Below are positions 16,976 to 25,710 of a DNA stretch of 64,000 nt, in pieces. Under the pieces are notes generated by a model, which made no database searches, was not told the DNA's origin, and saw only the letters and a list, made by a program, of their open reading frames with translations. Each line of letters opens with the position of its first letter. Positions within the stretch are counted from its first letter, which is position 1. Source of the DNA: UBA11524 sp963590165 (GTDB lineage: Bacteria > Bacillota > Clostridia > Christensenellales > Aristaeellaceae); NCBI GenBank assembly GCA_963590165.1, contig CAVANO010000011.1, forward strand, positions 62,001 through 126,000, given 5' to 3'. Made by a program: the position numbers and the translations under genes.

Positions 16976-18232
16976 ATGATTGCTGCCAATCCGCCTATGG
17001 GCTGGAATAGCTGGGATTGCTACGGTGCCGCCGTCACCGAATCCACCGTCCGCCAAAATGCCGATTACATGGCGAAGCACCTAAAGCCCTATGGCTGGGA
17101 GTACATCGTTGTCGATATTCAGTGGTATCAGCCGACCGCTGTCAGCCACGCCTACGAGCCCTTCGCCACGCTGACGATGGACGAATACGGCCGCCTTCAG
17201 CCTGCGGTCAATCGCTTTCCGTCCTCCGCAAATAAACAGGGCTTCGCGCCGCTGGCGGCGTATGTCCATTCGCTTGGGCTGAAATTCGGCATCCACATCA
17301 TGCGCGGTCTGCCGAGGATGGCGGCGCATTGCCATCTGCCCATCTTCGGCAGTACGCACAAGTGCGACGAGGCGGCAAATCCCAACAGCATCTGCGCGTG
17401 GAATCCCGACATGTACGGTCTGCGCTGCGACACGACAGCGGCGCGCGATTATTATGACAGCATCTTCCGGATGTATGCAGAGTGGGGCGTTGATTTTGTC
17501 AAGTGCGACGACATCGCACGCGAATATCCGCAGTGCCGCCGCGAAATCGAGGTTATTTCCGAGGCGTGCCGGAATTGCGGGCGTGACATCGTGCTGTCGC
17601 TTTCGCCCGGTCCTGCGCCGATTGAGCAGGCGGAGCATCTGAAGCGCTACGCCAACATGTGGCGCATCACGGATGATTTCTGGGATGACTGGCGGCTGCT
17701 CAAGGGCATGTTCGAGCGTGCGGAAAAGTGGTGCATTCACGCCGGCGCCGGACATTGGCCCGATGCGGACATGCTGCCGGTCGGCGCACTCCGTCAGTGC
17801 TACGCGGATCAGGGCTGGACGCGCTTCACTCCCGCGGAGCAGCGCACGATGATGACGCTGTGGTGCATGATGCGCTCACCGCTGATGATTGGCGCGGAGC
17901 TGACGAAGAACGATGCGTTCACGCTGGAGCTGCTGACAAACGCCGAGGTGCTGAACATCACGCGCGAGAGCACCTGTGCACATCCGCTGATGCAGTCGGA
18001 CGAGGAAAGCATCTGGATGGCACGGCGCAAGGACGGCAAGGGCTGCTACATTGCAATGTTCAACCTCACGGATGTTTCACGCGCCGTATCCGTTACGCCT
18101 GCGCAGCTTGACGGGGCATTCACCACCGCATGGGAGCTCTGGACCGGCATCACGCAGGTGCCCACAATCGGGCTGACAGCCTCTCTTGCGCCGCATGACG
18201 CGGCAGTGTTCCGGCTTGCAGGCTTCGCCTGA
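16976..18232 (+). CDS. alpha-galactosidase, glycoside hydrolase family 27
   Basis: Retaining clan GH-D hydrolase releasing alpha-linked galactose from oligosaccharides such as melibiose or raffinose, or galactomannan. 418 residues, no signal peptide, so cytoplasmic. Starts with the family signature PPMGWNSWDCYG; nucleophile Asp in VDFVKCDD; acid/base Asp in MWRITDDFWDD; then AGHWPDADML and MRSPLMIGAEL, and a C-terminal beta-sandwich domain. AGGAGGAG is 8 bases before the ATG. No transporter or regulator is adjacent, which is unusual for a sugar gene. The last codons and the TGA stop lie inside a CAGGCTTCGCCTGA repeat unit. GH27 enzymes of this type may also act on beta-L-arabinopyranosides. 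Confidence 0.93.
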   Translation: MIAANPPMGWNSWDCYGAAVTESTVRQNADYMAKHLKPYGWEYIVVDIQWYQPTAVSHAYEPFATLTMDEYGRLQPAVNRFPSSANKQGFAPLAAYVHSLGLKFGIHIMRGLPRMAAHCHLPIFGSTHKCDEAANPNSICAWNPDMYGLRCDTTAARDYYDSIFRMYAEWGVDFVKCDDIAREYPQCRREIEVISEACRNCGRDIVLSLSPGPAPIEQAEHLKRYANMWRITDDFWDDWRLLKGMFERAEKWCIHAGAGHWPDADMLPVGALRQCYADQGWTRFTPAEQRTMMTLWCMMRSPLMIGAELTKNDAFTLELLTNAEVLNITRESTCAHPLMQSDEESIWMARRKDGKGCYIAMFNLTDVSRAVSVTPAQLDGAFTTAWELWTGITQVPTIGLTASLAPHDAAVFRLAGFA

Positions 18233-18300
18233 TTTTCTGTTGGCTTCGCCTGATTTTTGGCTTCGCCTGATTTTGGCTTTGCCTGATTTGCTGGCTTCTC
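18213..18300 (+). repeat. GGCTTCGCCTGATTTT tandem array
   Basis: Four or five copies of a TTC-triloop hairpin (GGCTTCGCC or GGCTTTGCC) followed by TGATTT. The first copy supplies the C-terminus and stop codon of the alpha-galactosidase. T-runs after the stems may give termination. Confidence 0.85.
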
Positions 18301-18383
18301 CATCATTGATGACTTTGGCACATTGACGAGTTGTTCCCATCGCCCAATTCCGCGAAAACGGCTGACAGCCACAAACAGAAACG

Positions 18384-18488
18384 AAGGCAACACCGCACAA
18401 TTCAGCGGCGCCGCTGAACATGTCTTTTGTGCCATTTGACACAAAATTCAGTGTTCATCGTACCGTCTCATTTGTGCGGTGTTGCCTT
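18384..18488. mobile_element. MITE-like palindromic element, copy 2 (short form, 105 bp)
   Basis: Perfect 17-bp terminal inverted repeats AAGGCAACACCGCACAA / TTGTGCGGTGTTGCCTT. Inside are the perfect 18-bp palindrome TTCAGCGGCGCCGCTGAA and a further imperfect inverted repeat beginning TGAACATGTC. The element can fold into one long branched hairpin. Same orientation as copy 1. The 351-base gap around it (18233-18583) holds otherwise only the array above. Confidence 0.85.
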
Positions 18489-18583
18489 ATATTGAACCTG
18501 GACGGTTCGAAGATGCTATTGAAACCGGCTCTGAGGCAATTACGATGCGCGATAAACTCGAAGAGATCAAAAGATGCCGCATA

Positions 18584-19336
18584 TTACGTGAGCCAGGCCT
18601 CCTGAAGGGAACGCATCCAGCCGATGACATCCATGCCCCATGCGCTTTGCAGGTGCTCCGCCGTCAGGATGTCCGCACAGTTGCCGAATATGCCGCACCC
18701 ATCCGCCATCAACAGCGCATGCGTGCCGAATTTTCTTGCCGCCGATAAATCATGCACCACGGATACAACGAGGTGATGCGCTTCCTGCCGCCAGCGGTCA
18801 ATCAGCTCGTATAGCTCCTGCTGAAAGCCGAGGTCAAGGTGATTGCCTGGTTCATCGAGCAGCAGCACCTGCGGCTGCTGACAAAGGACTTGCGCCAGCA
18901 GGACGCGCTGACGTTCGCCGCCGGAAAGCGTCAGGATGCTCTGACGGCGTTTGTCAGCCATGTGGACGGTTGCCAGTGCCGATTCGATGGCTGCGCTGCC
19001 GCCTTCGTCCGTGTGCAGGAAGCCCCGATGGGCGTAGCGCCCCATTGCGACGACCTCCTCAACGGAGTAGGCGTAGGAAAAGTCACTGAGCTGCCGCAGC
19101 ACCGCCATCTGCGAAGCAAGCTCACGCGCGCTCATCCGCAGCACATCGCACCCGTTGAGCGTGACGGTTCCCGTGCAGGGCAATTCGCGGCTGACGGCGC
19201 TCAGCAGCGTTGACTTGCCTGCGCCGTTCGGGCCGCAAATCATCAGCCACTCGTTTTCGTGCACTTCGAAGGATACATCACGGACGATTTCCTTGCGTCC
19301 GCGCCGGACAGAAATGTGTTCCGCCTTGAGCATCAT
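18584..19336 (-). CDS. btuD: cobalamin ABC transporter ATP-binding protein
   Basis: ATPase of a FecCDE/BtuCD-type importer, 250 residues. Walker A GPNGAGKST, Q-loop region MAVLRQLSDF, signature LSGGERQRVLLAQ, Walker B QVLLLDEPGNHLDL and the switch His in VSVVHD are all present. The start was set by the ATGA overlap with the permease gene and AAGGAGG 8 bases upstream; a longer frame upstream overlaps the permease out of frame. Last gene of btuF-btuC-btuD. The cobalamin riboswitch upstream of btuF gives the substrate; iron-siderophore transporters share this architecture. Confidence 0.93.
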   Translation of the reverse strand: MMLKAEHISVRRGRKEIVRDVSFEVHENEWLMICGPNGAGKSTLLSAVSRELPCTGTVTLNGCDVLRMSARELASQMAVLRQLSDFSYAYSVEEVVAMGRYAHRGFLHTDEGGSAAIESALATVHMADKRRQSILTLSGGERQRVLLAQVLCQQPQVLLLDEPGNHLDLGFQQELYELIDRWRQEAHHLVVSVVHDLSAARKFGTHALLMADGCGIFGNCADILTAEHLQSAWGMDVIGWMRSLQEAWLT

Positions 19337-20364
19337 GCGCTCTGCCTCCTTCTTGACTGCAGGAAAATGATGAGGAACGCGAATGCGCCGATGATCGCTG
19401 TGACGACGCCGATCGGCAGAACCGCCGGTGCAACGATTGTCCGCGCGAGCAAATCCGCCAGCAGCAGGAAAATCGCACCGCCGTAAAGGCTTGCAGGCAG
19501 TGTCCGCCGATGGTTTGCGCCGACAATCATCCGTGCCATATGCGGCATGACCAGCCCGACAAACCCGATGCCGCCGCCGATTGATACGCACATGCCCGTC
19601 ATCGCGCAGACGCAAATCATCACCGTCAGCTTGACACGGCGAACCGGTACGCCGACATGCAGCGCGTATTCCTCGCCCATGCTCATGGCGTTGAGCGCGT
19701 CAGCATGGAGCAGCAGGATGGTGCCGCATACGACCAGCGTGCACAGCAGCGCCAGCGCGTTTTCATAGCTTGCGGAGGATAGGCTGCCCATCGTCCAGAA
19801 GGTGATGGAGCGCAGTTTTTCGCCGGAGAACGTAATCAGCAGCGACAGCACGGCGGACACGAACATCGAGAACACAACGCCCAGCAAAATCAGCGTATTG
19901 GTGGACAAGGAGCGGTCGAGCGCGTAGGAAAGCGCCAGAATCGCCGCGAGCGACACGAATGCGGAGACCATCGCCATGCCTGCCGTGCCGCTGAAGGGCA
20001 GGAACGAAATCGAGATGCCGCTGAGGATGGCAATCGCCGCGCCGAGCGACGCACCGGAGCTCACGCCGAGCGTCGAGCCGTCCGCCAGCGGATTGCGCAG
20101 CAGCCCCTGCATTGCGCAGCCGCCCAGCGACAGCATCGCGCCCAGCAGCGCCACGCACAGCACGCGAGGCAGACGCGTATACAGGATGATGGAAACGGTC
20201 GCGCTTGTCTCTTGCGGCAATCCCTGCAGGGCGCGAAGCAGCACATCGACTGTCTTGTCCAGCGGCACGGCGACGCTGCCCACGCAGATGCACAGGAGAA
20301 TCGTCAGCACGGTCAGCACCGCGAGCAGAAGATGAACATAGAGGGGAAGGGAAGTTTTTTTCAT
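19333..20364 (-). CDS. btuC: cobalamin ABC transporter permease (FecCD family)
   Basis: 343-residue inner-membrane permease with about ten membrane helices; family stretches include RLPRVLCVALLGAMLSLGG, GVSSGASLGAAIAI and the C-terminal GGGIGFVGLVMPHMARM followed by RTLPASLYGGAIFLLLADLL. It forms the pore with BtuD and receives cobalamin from BtuF. Start placed at the Met of MKKTSLPLY with GGAGAAG upstream; an ATG 12 codons earlier is the alternative. 78 bases separate it from btuF. Confidence 0.92.
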   Translation of the reverse strand: MKKTSLPLYVHLLLAVLTVLTILLCICVGSVAVPLDKTVDVLLRALQGLPQETSATVSIILYTRLPRVLCVALLGAMLSLGGCAMQGLLRNPLADGSTLGVSSGASLGAAIAILSGISISFLPFSGTAGMAMVSAFVSLAAILALSYALDRSLSTNTLILLGVVFSMFVSAVLSLLITFSGEKLRSITFWTMGSLSSASYENALALLCTLVVCGTILLLHADALNAMSMGEEYALHVGVPVRRVKLTVMICVCAMTGMCVSIGGGIGFVGLVMPHMARMIVGANHRRTLPASLYGGAIFLLLADLLARTIVAPAVLPIGVVTAIIGAFAFLIIFLQSRRRQSA

Positions 20365-20442
20365 GCGGTCTTCTCCGAAAACAGAAAGGGCTGTCCGCAA
20401 CCGCAGCTGCGGTGGTACGGACAGCCGGAAAGATACGGCTGA

Positions 20443-21375
20443 TTAGGCGGCGGGAACTTCCTCTTCAGCAGGGGCATCCTCGCCGAGCGCCAGCTCCAGC
20501 AGGAACTGCGCTGCCTCGACAAGGCGCGGACCCGGACGCGTCATAGCGTTGTTGTCGCCCAGCACGACGAGGTTGTTCTGCACGGCGGAAATGTTCTCCC
20601 AGCCGGTGCGCGAGCAGATTTCTGTCACACTGTCCAGATCATTGACCGGGTAATTTGTCGTCGTGACAATCAGGTCGGGATTTGCCGCAATGACCTGTTC
20701 TTCGCTGACAGACACCCAGCCGTCCTGGTCATGGAAGATGTTCGTCAGACCGCAGATGGACGCGATTTCATCCATGAACGTGTTCTGACCAGCCGTCCAC
20801 AGACCGTAGACAAGCGGACTGATTTCAAAATAAACGGTTTTGCCGGTGATGCCGGCAGCAGCAGCCTGTTCCGCGACAGCGGCAAAGCCGGTCTTCATCT
20901 CATCGATGAGCGCGGCAGCCTCTGTTTCTTTGCCGACCAGCTGACCGAGCATCTCGATGGCGGTGTACACGCCTTCGATGTCCTGCGCATCGCTGACGAT
21001 GACCTTCACGCCAGCCTGCTCCAGCGCTTCCACCTGCTCTGTGGTCTGGCTCATCTTGCTCATGACGACCGCCTGAGGCTCCAGCGCGAGAATCGCCTCG
21101 ATGTTCGTTTCGGCACCGGAATCAACTGCCGGCACCTCGACGATGCTGTCCGGGTAATCCACGTACGCGCCGCGCCCGACGATGGTATCCTGCGCACCGA
21201 TCGCGCAGAGAATCTCAACGTCAGCAGGCTGCAGCACGACAAGGCGCGTCGCCGGAGCATCCAGCGTGACCTCGCGGTCAGCCATGTCGGTCAGGGTGAC
21301 GCCTTCCGCCAGCGCAGACGCGCCGAGGAGCATCGCCAGCACGAGCAGCAGGGAAAGGATCTTGTTCATTTTCAT
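20443..21375 (-). CDS. btuF: cobalamin ABC transporter substrate-binding protein
   Basis: 310-residue exported binding protein of the BtuF/FhuD class (two lobes joined by a long helix). Signal peptide residues 1-23, ending ASALAEG. Binding-protein motifs: ATRLVVLQPADVEILCAIGA, VDYPDSIVEVPAVDSG, NIEAILALEPQAVV, NPDLIVTTT. No lipobox Cys is visible at the cleavage site, odd for a Gram-positive ABC binding protein, which is normally a lipoprotein. AGGAGGG is 7 bases from the ATG at 21375. First gene behind the cobalamin riboswitch. Confidence 0.92.
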   Translation of the reverse strand: MKMNKILSLLLVLAMLLGASALAEGVTLTDMADREVTLDAPATRLVVLQPADVEILCAIGAQDTIVGRGAYVDYPDSIVEVPAVDSGAETNIEAILALEPQAVVMSKMSQTTEQVEALEQAGVKVIVSDAQDIEGVYTAIEMLGQLVGKETEAAALIDEMKTGFAAVAEQAAAAGITGKTVYFEISPLVYGLWTAGQNTFMDEIASICGLTNIFHDQDGWVSVSEEQVIAANPDLIVTTTNYPVNDLDSVTEICSRTGWENISAVQNNLVVLGDNNAMTRPGPRLVEAAQFLLELALGEDAPAEEEVPAA

Positions 21376-21422
21376 GGGGAACCCTCCTAAATTGGAAATC
21401 AAATGAAGCAGCGGAGGGAAAC

Positions 21423-21465
21423 AAAAAAAGCAGCGTCTCGACCGGTTGTTTCGGGAAAGACAGCT
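21423..21465 (-). terminator. riboswitch-controlled terminator before btuF
   Basis: Reading leftwards, AGCTGTCT pairs with AGACGCT (one bulge) with inner CCG/CGG pairing, followed by CTGCTTTTTTT. It sits between the cobalamin aptamer and btuF, the expected place for the expression platform. Confidence 0.7.
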
Positions 21466-21539
21466 ACTTAAAAGCGCCTTACGACCTGCGTAATGCGCAA
21501 ACTGTTTTCATCCCATCCCCAGGGGATGCGCTTTCCCGT

Positions 21540-21720
21540 TCACAGGCAGGTCTCCCGGCTTGGCTTCATTCGCAGGAGCGCCTTCCCGGCGGATTTTTCC
21601 GCCAGTGACCGCGCCGAAAATCGGCACATGCTCCTTTGTCCGCTTCACGGTTGCTGGGACAGCGCCGGACTTGCACCGGCTTCCCATGTCCGGCAGACGT
21701 TCCCGCGCCTGCCGCCGCGC
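21540..21720 (-). ncRNA. cobalamin riboswitch
   Basis: Reading leftwards: GGCAGG (P1 5' strand), GGGAAGCCGGTGCAAGTCCG, GCGCTGTCCCAGCAACCGTG, GTCACTGGCGGAAAAATCC, GGGAAGGCG, then GGGAGACCTGCC (P1 3' strand). These are the conserved core and B12-box elements of the AdoCbl riboswitch class. It should shut off btuFCD when cobalamin is abundant. Confidence 0.96.
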
Positions 21721-21760
21721 ATTGCTGCGCACCTATGTGGGCTGTTCATTTGTCAGGAAT

Positions 21761-21789
21761 ATTATACATGCGGATGCGGCGGTTGTCAA
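21761..21789 (-). promoter_or_regulatory. sigma-A promoter of the btuFCD operon
   Basis: Reading leftwards, TTGACA and TATAAT separated by 17 bases, immediately upstream of the cobalamin aptamer. Confidence 0.88.
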
Positions 21790-21819
21790 TCGGCGGTTCC
21801 GCTCGCTGCACTTTTCCAT

Positions 21820-22018
21820 TGGGAGCTTTCCGGTCGCCCCCAAACCTCTTCGGGCAGGCAATCTTCTTTTCCGTAATTTGTTTGTTTTGCAACTTTGGGG
21901 GCTTTCCGGTCGCCCCCAAGCCCCTTCGGGCAGGCAATGCTCTTTTACGTAATTGTTTGTTTTGCAATGTTCGGGGGCTTTCCGGTCGCCCCCAAACCCC
22001 TTCGGGTTCCATAGTCGT
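21820..22018 (+). repeat. 76-bp tandem repeat, three copies, of the G-rich hairpin family
   Basis: Copies aligned at 21826, 21902 and 21978. Each reads GGGGGCTTTCCGGTCGCCCCC then AACCCCTTCGGG; the first two continue into GCAGGCAAT and a T-rich GTAATTTGTTTGTTTTGCAA tail. Located between divergent btuF and addB promoters, so it is not a terminator of either. A TGGGACGAAGTTCCC micro-hairpin follows at about 22041. Nothing else is seen in this 756-base gap besides the riboswitch. Confidence 0.93.
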
Positions 22019-22131
22019 GTTGCCGAAGGAAGCAAAGAAATGGGACGAAGTTCCCGCTCTTGACCCATTTTCAAAAGCGGCGATTTCTGGTATAATGCAA
22101 TCAGAAGAAATACGAAGGGCAGGAACAAACA

Positions 22132-25100
22132 ATGAGCGAGGTCGAAATCTGGGGCGCGAGAGCCGGTCAGAGCAAAAGCAGGCTTTTTCAGGCGATATTG
22201 CAGAGCCGTCAGCAGGGAAAACGCGTGCTGCTGATTGTCCCGGAGCAGTATACGCTTCAGGCGGAACGTGAGCTGATTGAAGAACTGTCCCTGCCAGGGC
22301 TTCTGGATCTGGATGTGCTGTCGCCGAGCCGGCTTGGACGGCGGATTTTCGAGGCAGCGGGTCATTCGCCGCGGCTGCCGCTGAGCGAAACGGGACGCAG
22401 AATGGCACTTGCGCAGGCACTGTCAACCGAGCAGGAGGCACTGCATTATTACCGCCGTGTGGCGCTGTCGCCGGGGCTGCCGGAGAAGCTGTCCGTGCTG
22501 CTGGCGGATTTCCAGCGCGCAAACATCACGCCGGAGGCTTTGTCTGACGAGGCGGAGAAACTGCACGGCGGTGCGCTGCAGACGAAAATGCGGGATCTTG
22601 TCACGCTGTGGCAGACCTATCGGGCCCTGACGGCGGATCGCTTTCAGGATGCGACGGATCAACAGACGGAGATGGTCGATCGTCTGCAGGCAAGCGGGCT
22701 GATGCAGGATGCCGCAGTGTTCGTCTGGCAGTTTGATATGCTGCCGATGACGCTCTGTCAGCTGCTGTGCGAAGGTGCGAGAGTGTGCGCACGCATGGTG
22801 GTCGTCATGACGATGGATAAAAAGGAAGCGAAGGACAGGCATATTTTCGTTTCCCAGTGGCGCAGCGTGCAGGACTTGGAGATGTGTCTGATGCATAACG
22901 GCATCAGGTATCAGGAGCAGCAGCTGGAAAATGAGCCGCGTGATGTGGATCCCGCGCTTGCACATCTGGAAAAGTATCTGTTTGCCAGTGGGGCGCCGGT
23001 CTACCCGTACAAGACGGATGCCATTGCCGTTCATGCTGCGGCAAACCCGTACGCGGAGGCCGTGTATGCCGCGCAGACGCTCAAACGCTGGCACGACAGC
23101 GGCATCGCGTGGCAGCATATGGCGGTGACGGTGGCTGACCTGCAGCGCATGTCCGGTATCCTGTCCGTTACGCTGCAGCGCGCTGGCATCCCGTATTATC
23201 TGGCGCGGAAGGACAGCCCTGTCCGCCATGGGCTTTGCAGGATGCTGCTGGGTGCGCTGCGGTGCATATCCGGCGGATTTCAGGCGGCGGATGTCCTGCA
23301 GACCGCCAAGAGCGGCTTCTCTCCCCTGACGCTGTCCGAGGCGGATTCGCTGGAGAATTACGCCGTTGAATACGGCATCGACCGAAAGCGCTGGCTGCAG
23401 CCGTTCACAAGGGGTGAACAGGCAGAAGAGATGGAGCAACTCCGCGTGAAGCTGATTACGCCGATTGAGTCGCTTCGTGCGCAGCTGCGCAGTGCAAAAA
23501 CCGCCGGCGAATCTGTGACCGCCGTATTCCGCTATCTGGAGGAGGTTCATGCGTATGACCGGCTGATGGCGCGCGAGGAGGAGCTGCTTGCGCACCATAT
23601 GCCGGCAGAGGCGACCCAAAACCGGCAGGTGTGGACGCTGCTGATGGCGCTGCTTGATCAGCTGTATACGCTGCTTGGCACGCAGAAGGCGAATCAGCGC
23701 GATCTGGCGCGGTTCATCGAATCCGGTCTGACGGGCGTGGCAATTTCGTCTCTGCCGCCGGAACCGGATACCGTGATGATTGGTGAGCCGGGACACCTGA
23801 TGACCGGACGCATCGATGCGATGCTTGTTATGGGCATGCAGGACGGCGTGCTGGGCAGTACGATGGATTCCCTGCTGACCGAGGCGGAGCGGTGCACCCT
23901 CTGCGAGAGCATGCGGCGCAATATCGGCATGACGCAGCTGGAAACATCAGCCCTGCGCCAATCGGACTTCTATCGGACGTTCGCCGTGCCGCGCCGATTC
24001 CTGACGCTGACATACGCGCAGGGCGGTCAGGACGGCAGTGCACTTCGTCCGGCGCGGCTGGTGAATGACCTTCGGGATCTGTACCCTGAGATTCAGGAAA
24101 CCGGCGGCGTACTGGCGGATGCAGCCGTGCCGCTGTCACCTGCGATGGCGCTCGATGCCCTGCCGCAGCAGCTTCGCCGTGCCATCGACATGAATCAGCC
24201 GCTGGAAGCGCCGTGGGATGATGTCCTTCGCTGGCTGTACCGTGACCCCGAATGGCACGACCGCTGTCAGGCAATTCTGGACGCGCTCGGGCGTCAGAAT
24301 CTGACCGCGTATCTGTCGCAGGAGCAGACGCGCAGGCTGTTCACGCAGGACAAGGTGTCCATCAGCCGTCTGGAGGGCTTCGCGCAATGCCCGTACCGCC
24401 ATTTCGTGGATTACGGGCTGAAGCCGGTCATCCGTAAGCCGTACGCCTTTGACCCGGCGGACGTGGGCGACTTCTACCATGCTGCCATGGAGGGCTATGC
24501 CGCTGCAGCACTGCAGGATGTATCCTTCCCGAATTTCTCGGATGACAAAATCCGCGCCGTCATGGACAGCGTCCTTTCGCCGCTGACCGAGGCATGGGCG
24601 GATGGTCCGCTGGGGGACACGCCGAGCCTGCGTCTGCAGGGCGAAAAGTACCGCCGGACGGTGCAGCGTGCCGCATGGATGTTCACGCACCACGCGCAGC
24701 ACAGCCGCTTCCATGTCATCGGCGAGGAGGTCGTGTTCGGCGAGGAAAACGGACTGCCGCCGGTTGTGCTGACGCTCAGCGACGGCAGACGGGTCGCCCT
24801 GCGCGGCAAAATCGACCGCATCGACCGCTGGGAAGGCGACAGCGGCGTGTATCTGCTCGTGTCGGACTACAAGAGCAGCCGCCGCGAAATCGACCCGACA
24901 CGCCTATGGTACGGCTTGCAGCTGCAGCTGATGCTCTATCTGCAGGCGGCCTGCGACGGGCTGAATGGTCAGCCTGCCGGCGCGTTCTACTTCACGATTC
25001 AGGATCCTGTCGTTGATACGGCGGACGTGCAGGAGGCCGCGGAAAAGGCAATCGCTCAGAAGCTCAAGCTCAAGGGCGTTGTGCTCGCGGACGTTGATGT

Positions 25101-25434
25101 CGTTGATGCGCTCGACAGCGAGGCAGGCTACAGCTTCTCGAAGGTGTTCACCAAGAGCAATGAAATCGCCTCTGCCGCCGATGCCTACACGCCCGAACAG
25201 ATGCAGACGCTGCTCAAACACGCCCGTCAGATGGCCGCAGAGCTGACCGACCGCATCCGTTCGGGTGAAATCAGCGCCGCACCTGCCGCCATCGGGGAGT
25301 GGAATGCCTGCCAGTGGTGCGACTACGCCGCGGTGTGCAAGCTCGACCCGACGCTGCCCGGCGAAAGCAAGCGGGAGCTGCCTGTGATGGATCGTCAGGA
25401 GCTGCTGGAAAAGATGAAGGAGCAACACGCATAA
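22132..25434 (+). CDS. addB: ATP-dependent helicase-nuclease subunit B
   Basis: Subunit of AddAB, which resects double-strand breaks for RecA loading. 1100 residues, slightly short for the family. The N-terminal domain has the VLLIVPEQYTLQAERELIEE stretch; the middle contains TVMIGEPGHLMTGRIDAMLV; the C-terminal RecB-like nuclease has VSDYKSSRREIDP and GLQLQLMLYLQ. Iron-sulfur Cys are in FAQCPYRHF and CQWCDYAAVC. The P-loop is degenerate: GARAGQSKSRL has Ser where GK would be GSGKS. addA is not downstream, which is unusual since the two genes are normally adjacent. A TATAAT at 22091-22096 probably serves as its -10. Confidence 0.9.
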   Translation: MSEVEIWGARAGQSKSRLFQAILQSRQQGKRVLLIVPEQYTLQAERELIEELSLPGLLDLDVLSPSRLGRRIFEAAGHSPRLPLSETGRRMALAQALSTEQEALHYYRRVALSPGLPEKLSVLLADFQRANITPEALSDEAEKLHGGALQTKMRDLVTLWQTYRALTADRFQDATDQQTEMVDRLQASGLMQDAAVFVWQFDMLPMTLCQLLCEGARVCARMVVVMTMDKKEAKDRHIFVSQWRSVQDLEMCLMHNGIRYQEQQLENEPRDVDPALAHLEKYLFASGAPVYPYKTDAIAVHAAANPYAEAVYAAQTLKRWHDSGIAWQHMAVTVADLQRMSGILSVTLQRAGIPYYLARKDSPVRHGLCRMLLGALRCISGGFQAADVLQTAKSGFSPLTLSEADSLENYAVEYGIDRKRWLQPFTRGEQAEEMEQLRVKLITPIESLRAQLRSAKTAGESVTAVFRYLEEVHAYDRLMAREEELLAHHMPAEATQNRQVWTLLMALLDQLYTLLGTQKANQRDLARFIESGLTGVAISSLPPEPDTVMIGEPGHLMTGRIDAMLVMGMQDGVLGSTMDSLLTEAERCTLCESMRRNIGMTQLETSALRQSDFYRTFAVPRRFLTLTYAQGGQDGSALRPARLVNDLRDLYPEIQETGGVLADAAVPLSPAMALDALPQQLRRAIDMNQPLEAPWDDVLRWLYRDPEWHDRCQAILDALGRQNLTAYLSQEQTRRLFTQDKVSISRLEGFAQCPYRHFVDYGLKPVIRKPYAFDPADVGDFYHAAMEGYAAAALQDVSFPNFSDDKIRAVMDSVLSPLTEAWADGPLGDTPSLRLQGEKYRRTVQRAAWMFTHHAQHSRFHVIGEEVVFGEENGLPPVVLTLSDGRRVALRGKIDRIDRWEGDSGVYLLVSDYKSSRREIDPTRLWYGLQLQLMLYLQAACDGLNGQPAGAFYFTIQDPVVDTADVQEAAEKAIAQKLKLKGVVLADVDVVDALDSEAGYSFSKVFTKSNEIASAADAYTPEQMQTLLKHARQMAAELTDRIRSGEISAAPAAIGEWNACQWCDYAAVCKLDPTLPGESKRELPVMDRQELLEKMKEQHA

Positions 25435-25437
25435 AAA

Positions 25438-25526
25438 GGGTCAGGGGACGAAGAAAAGGGGACGAAAGAAAAGGGGACGAAAAAGAAAAGGGGACGAAAA
25501 AGAAAAGGGGACGAAGTCCCCCCCTC
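25438..25526 (+). repeat. GGGGACGAA(AAAGAAAA) tandem array
   Basis: Five units beginning GGGGACGAA, spaced by AAGAAAA-type linkers and ending with GGGGACGAAGTCCCC, which forms a GAA-triloop hairpin. It follows addB immediately. The rest of the 305-base gap before murA holds only the murA promoter and leader. Confidence 0.88.
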
Positions 25527-25587
25527 GCCGACTTTGCACGATGAGGTGCGTCATCTCCATGCAGGTTTCGCGCGTTGCTTCAAACAG

Positions 25588-25616
25588 TTGCGCATTTTCC
25601 GTCTTCGTGATATAAT
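25588..25616 (+). promoter_or_regulatory. sigma-A promoter of murA
   Basis: TTGCGC and TATAAT with a 17-base spacer, about 120 bases before the murA start. Confidence 0.75.
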
Positions 25617-25710
25617 AAAATGTCCAAAGTGCCTATTGTTTCATATCAATGGGACGCATGCTTCGATTTTATTCCGCCTTGTGCGGTGATGATGATAGTA
25701 TTCCTAAAAC

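Noticed and set aside
16674..18488. Composite transposon around the alpha-galactosidase
   Set aside because: No transposase is present and the two elements differ in length; only the MITE-like nature of each can be supported.
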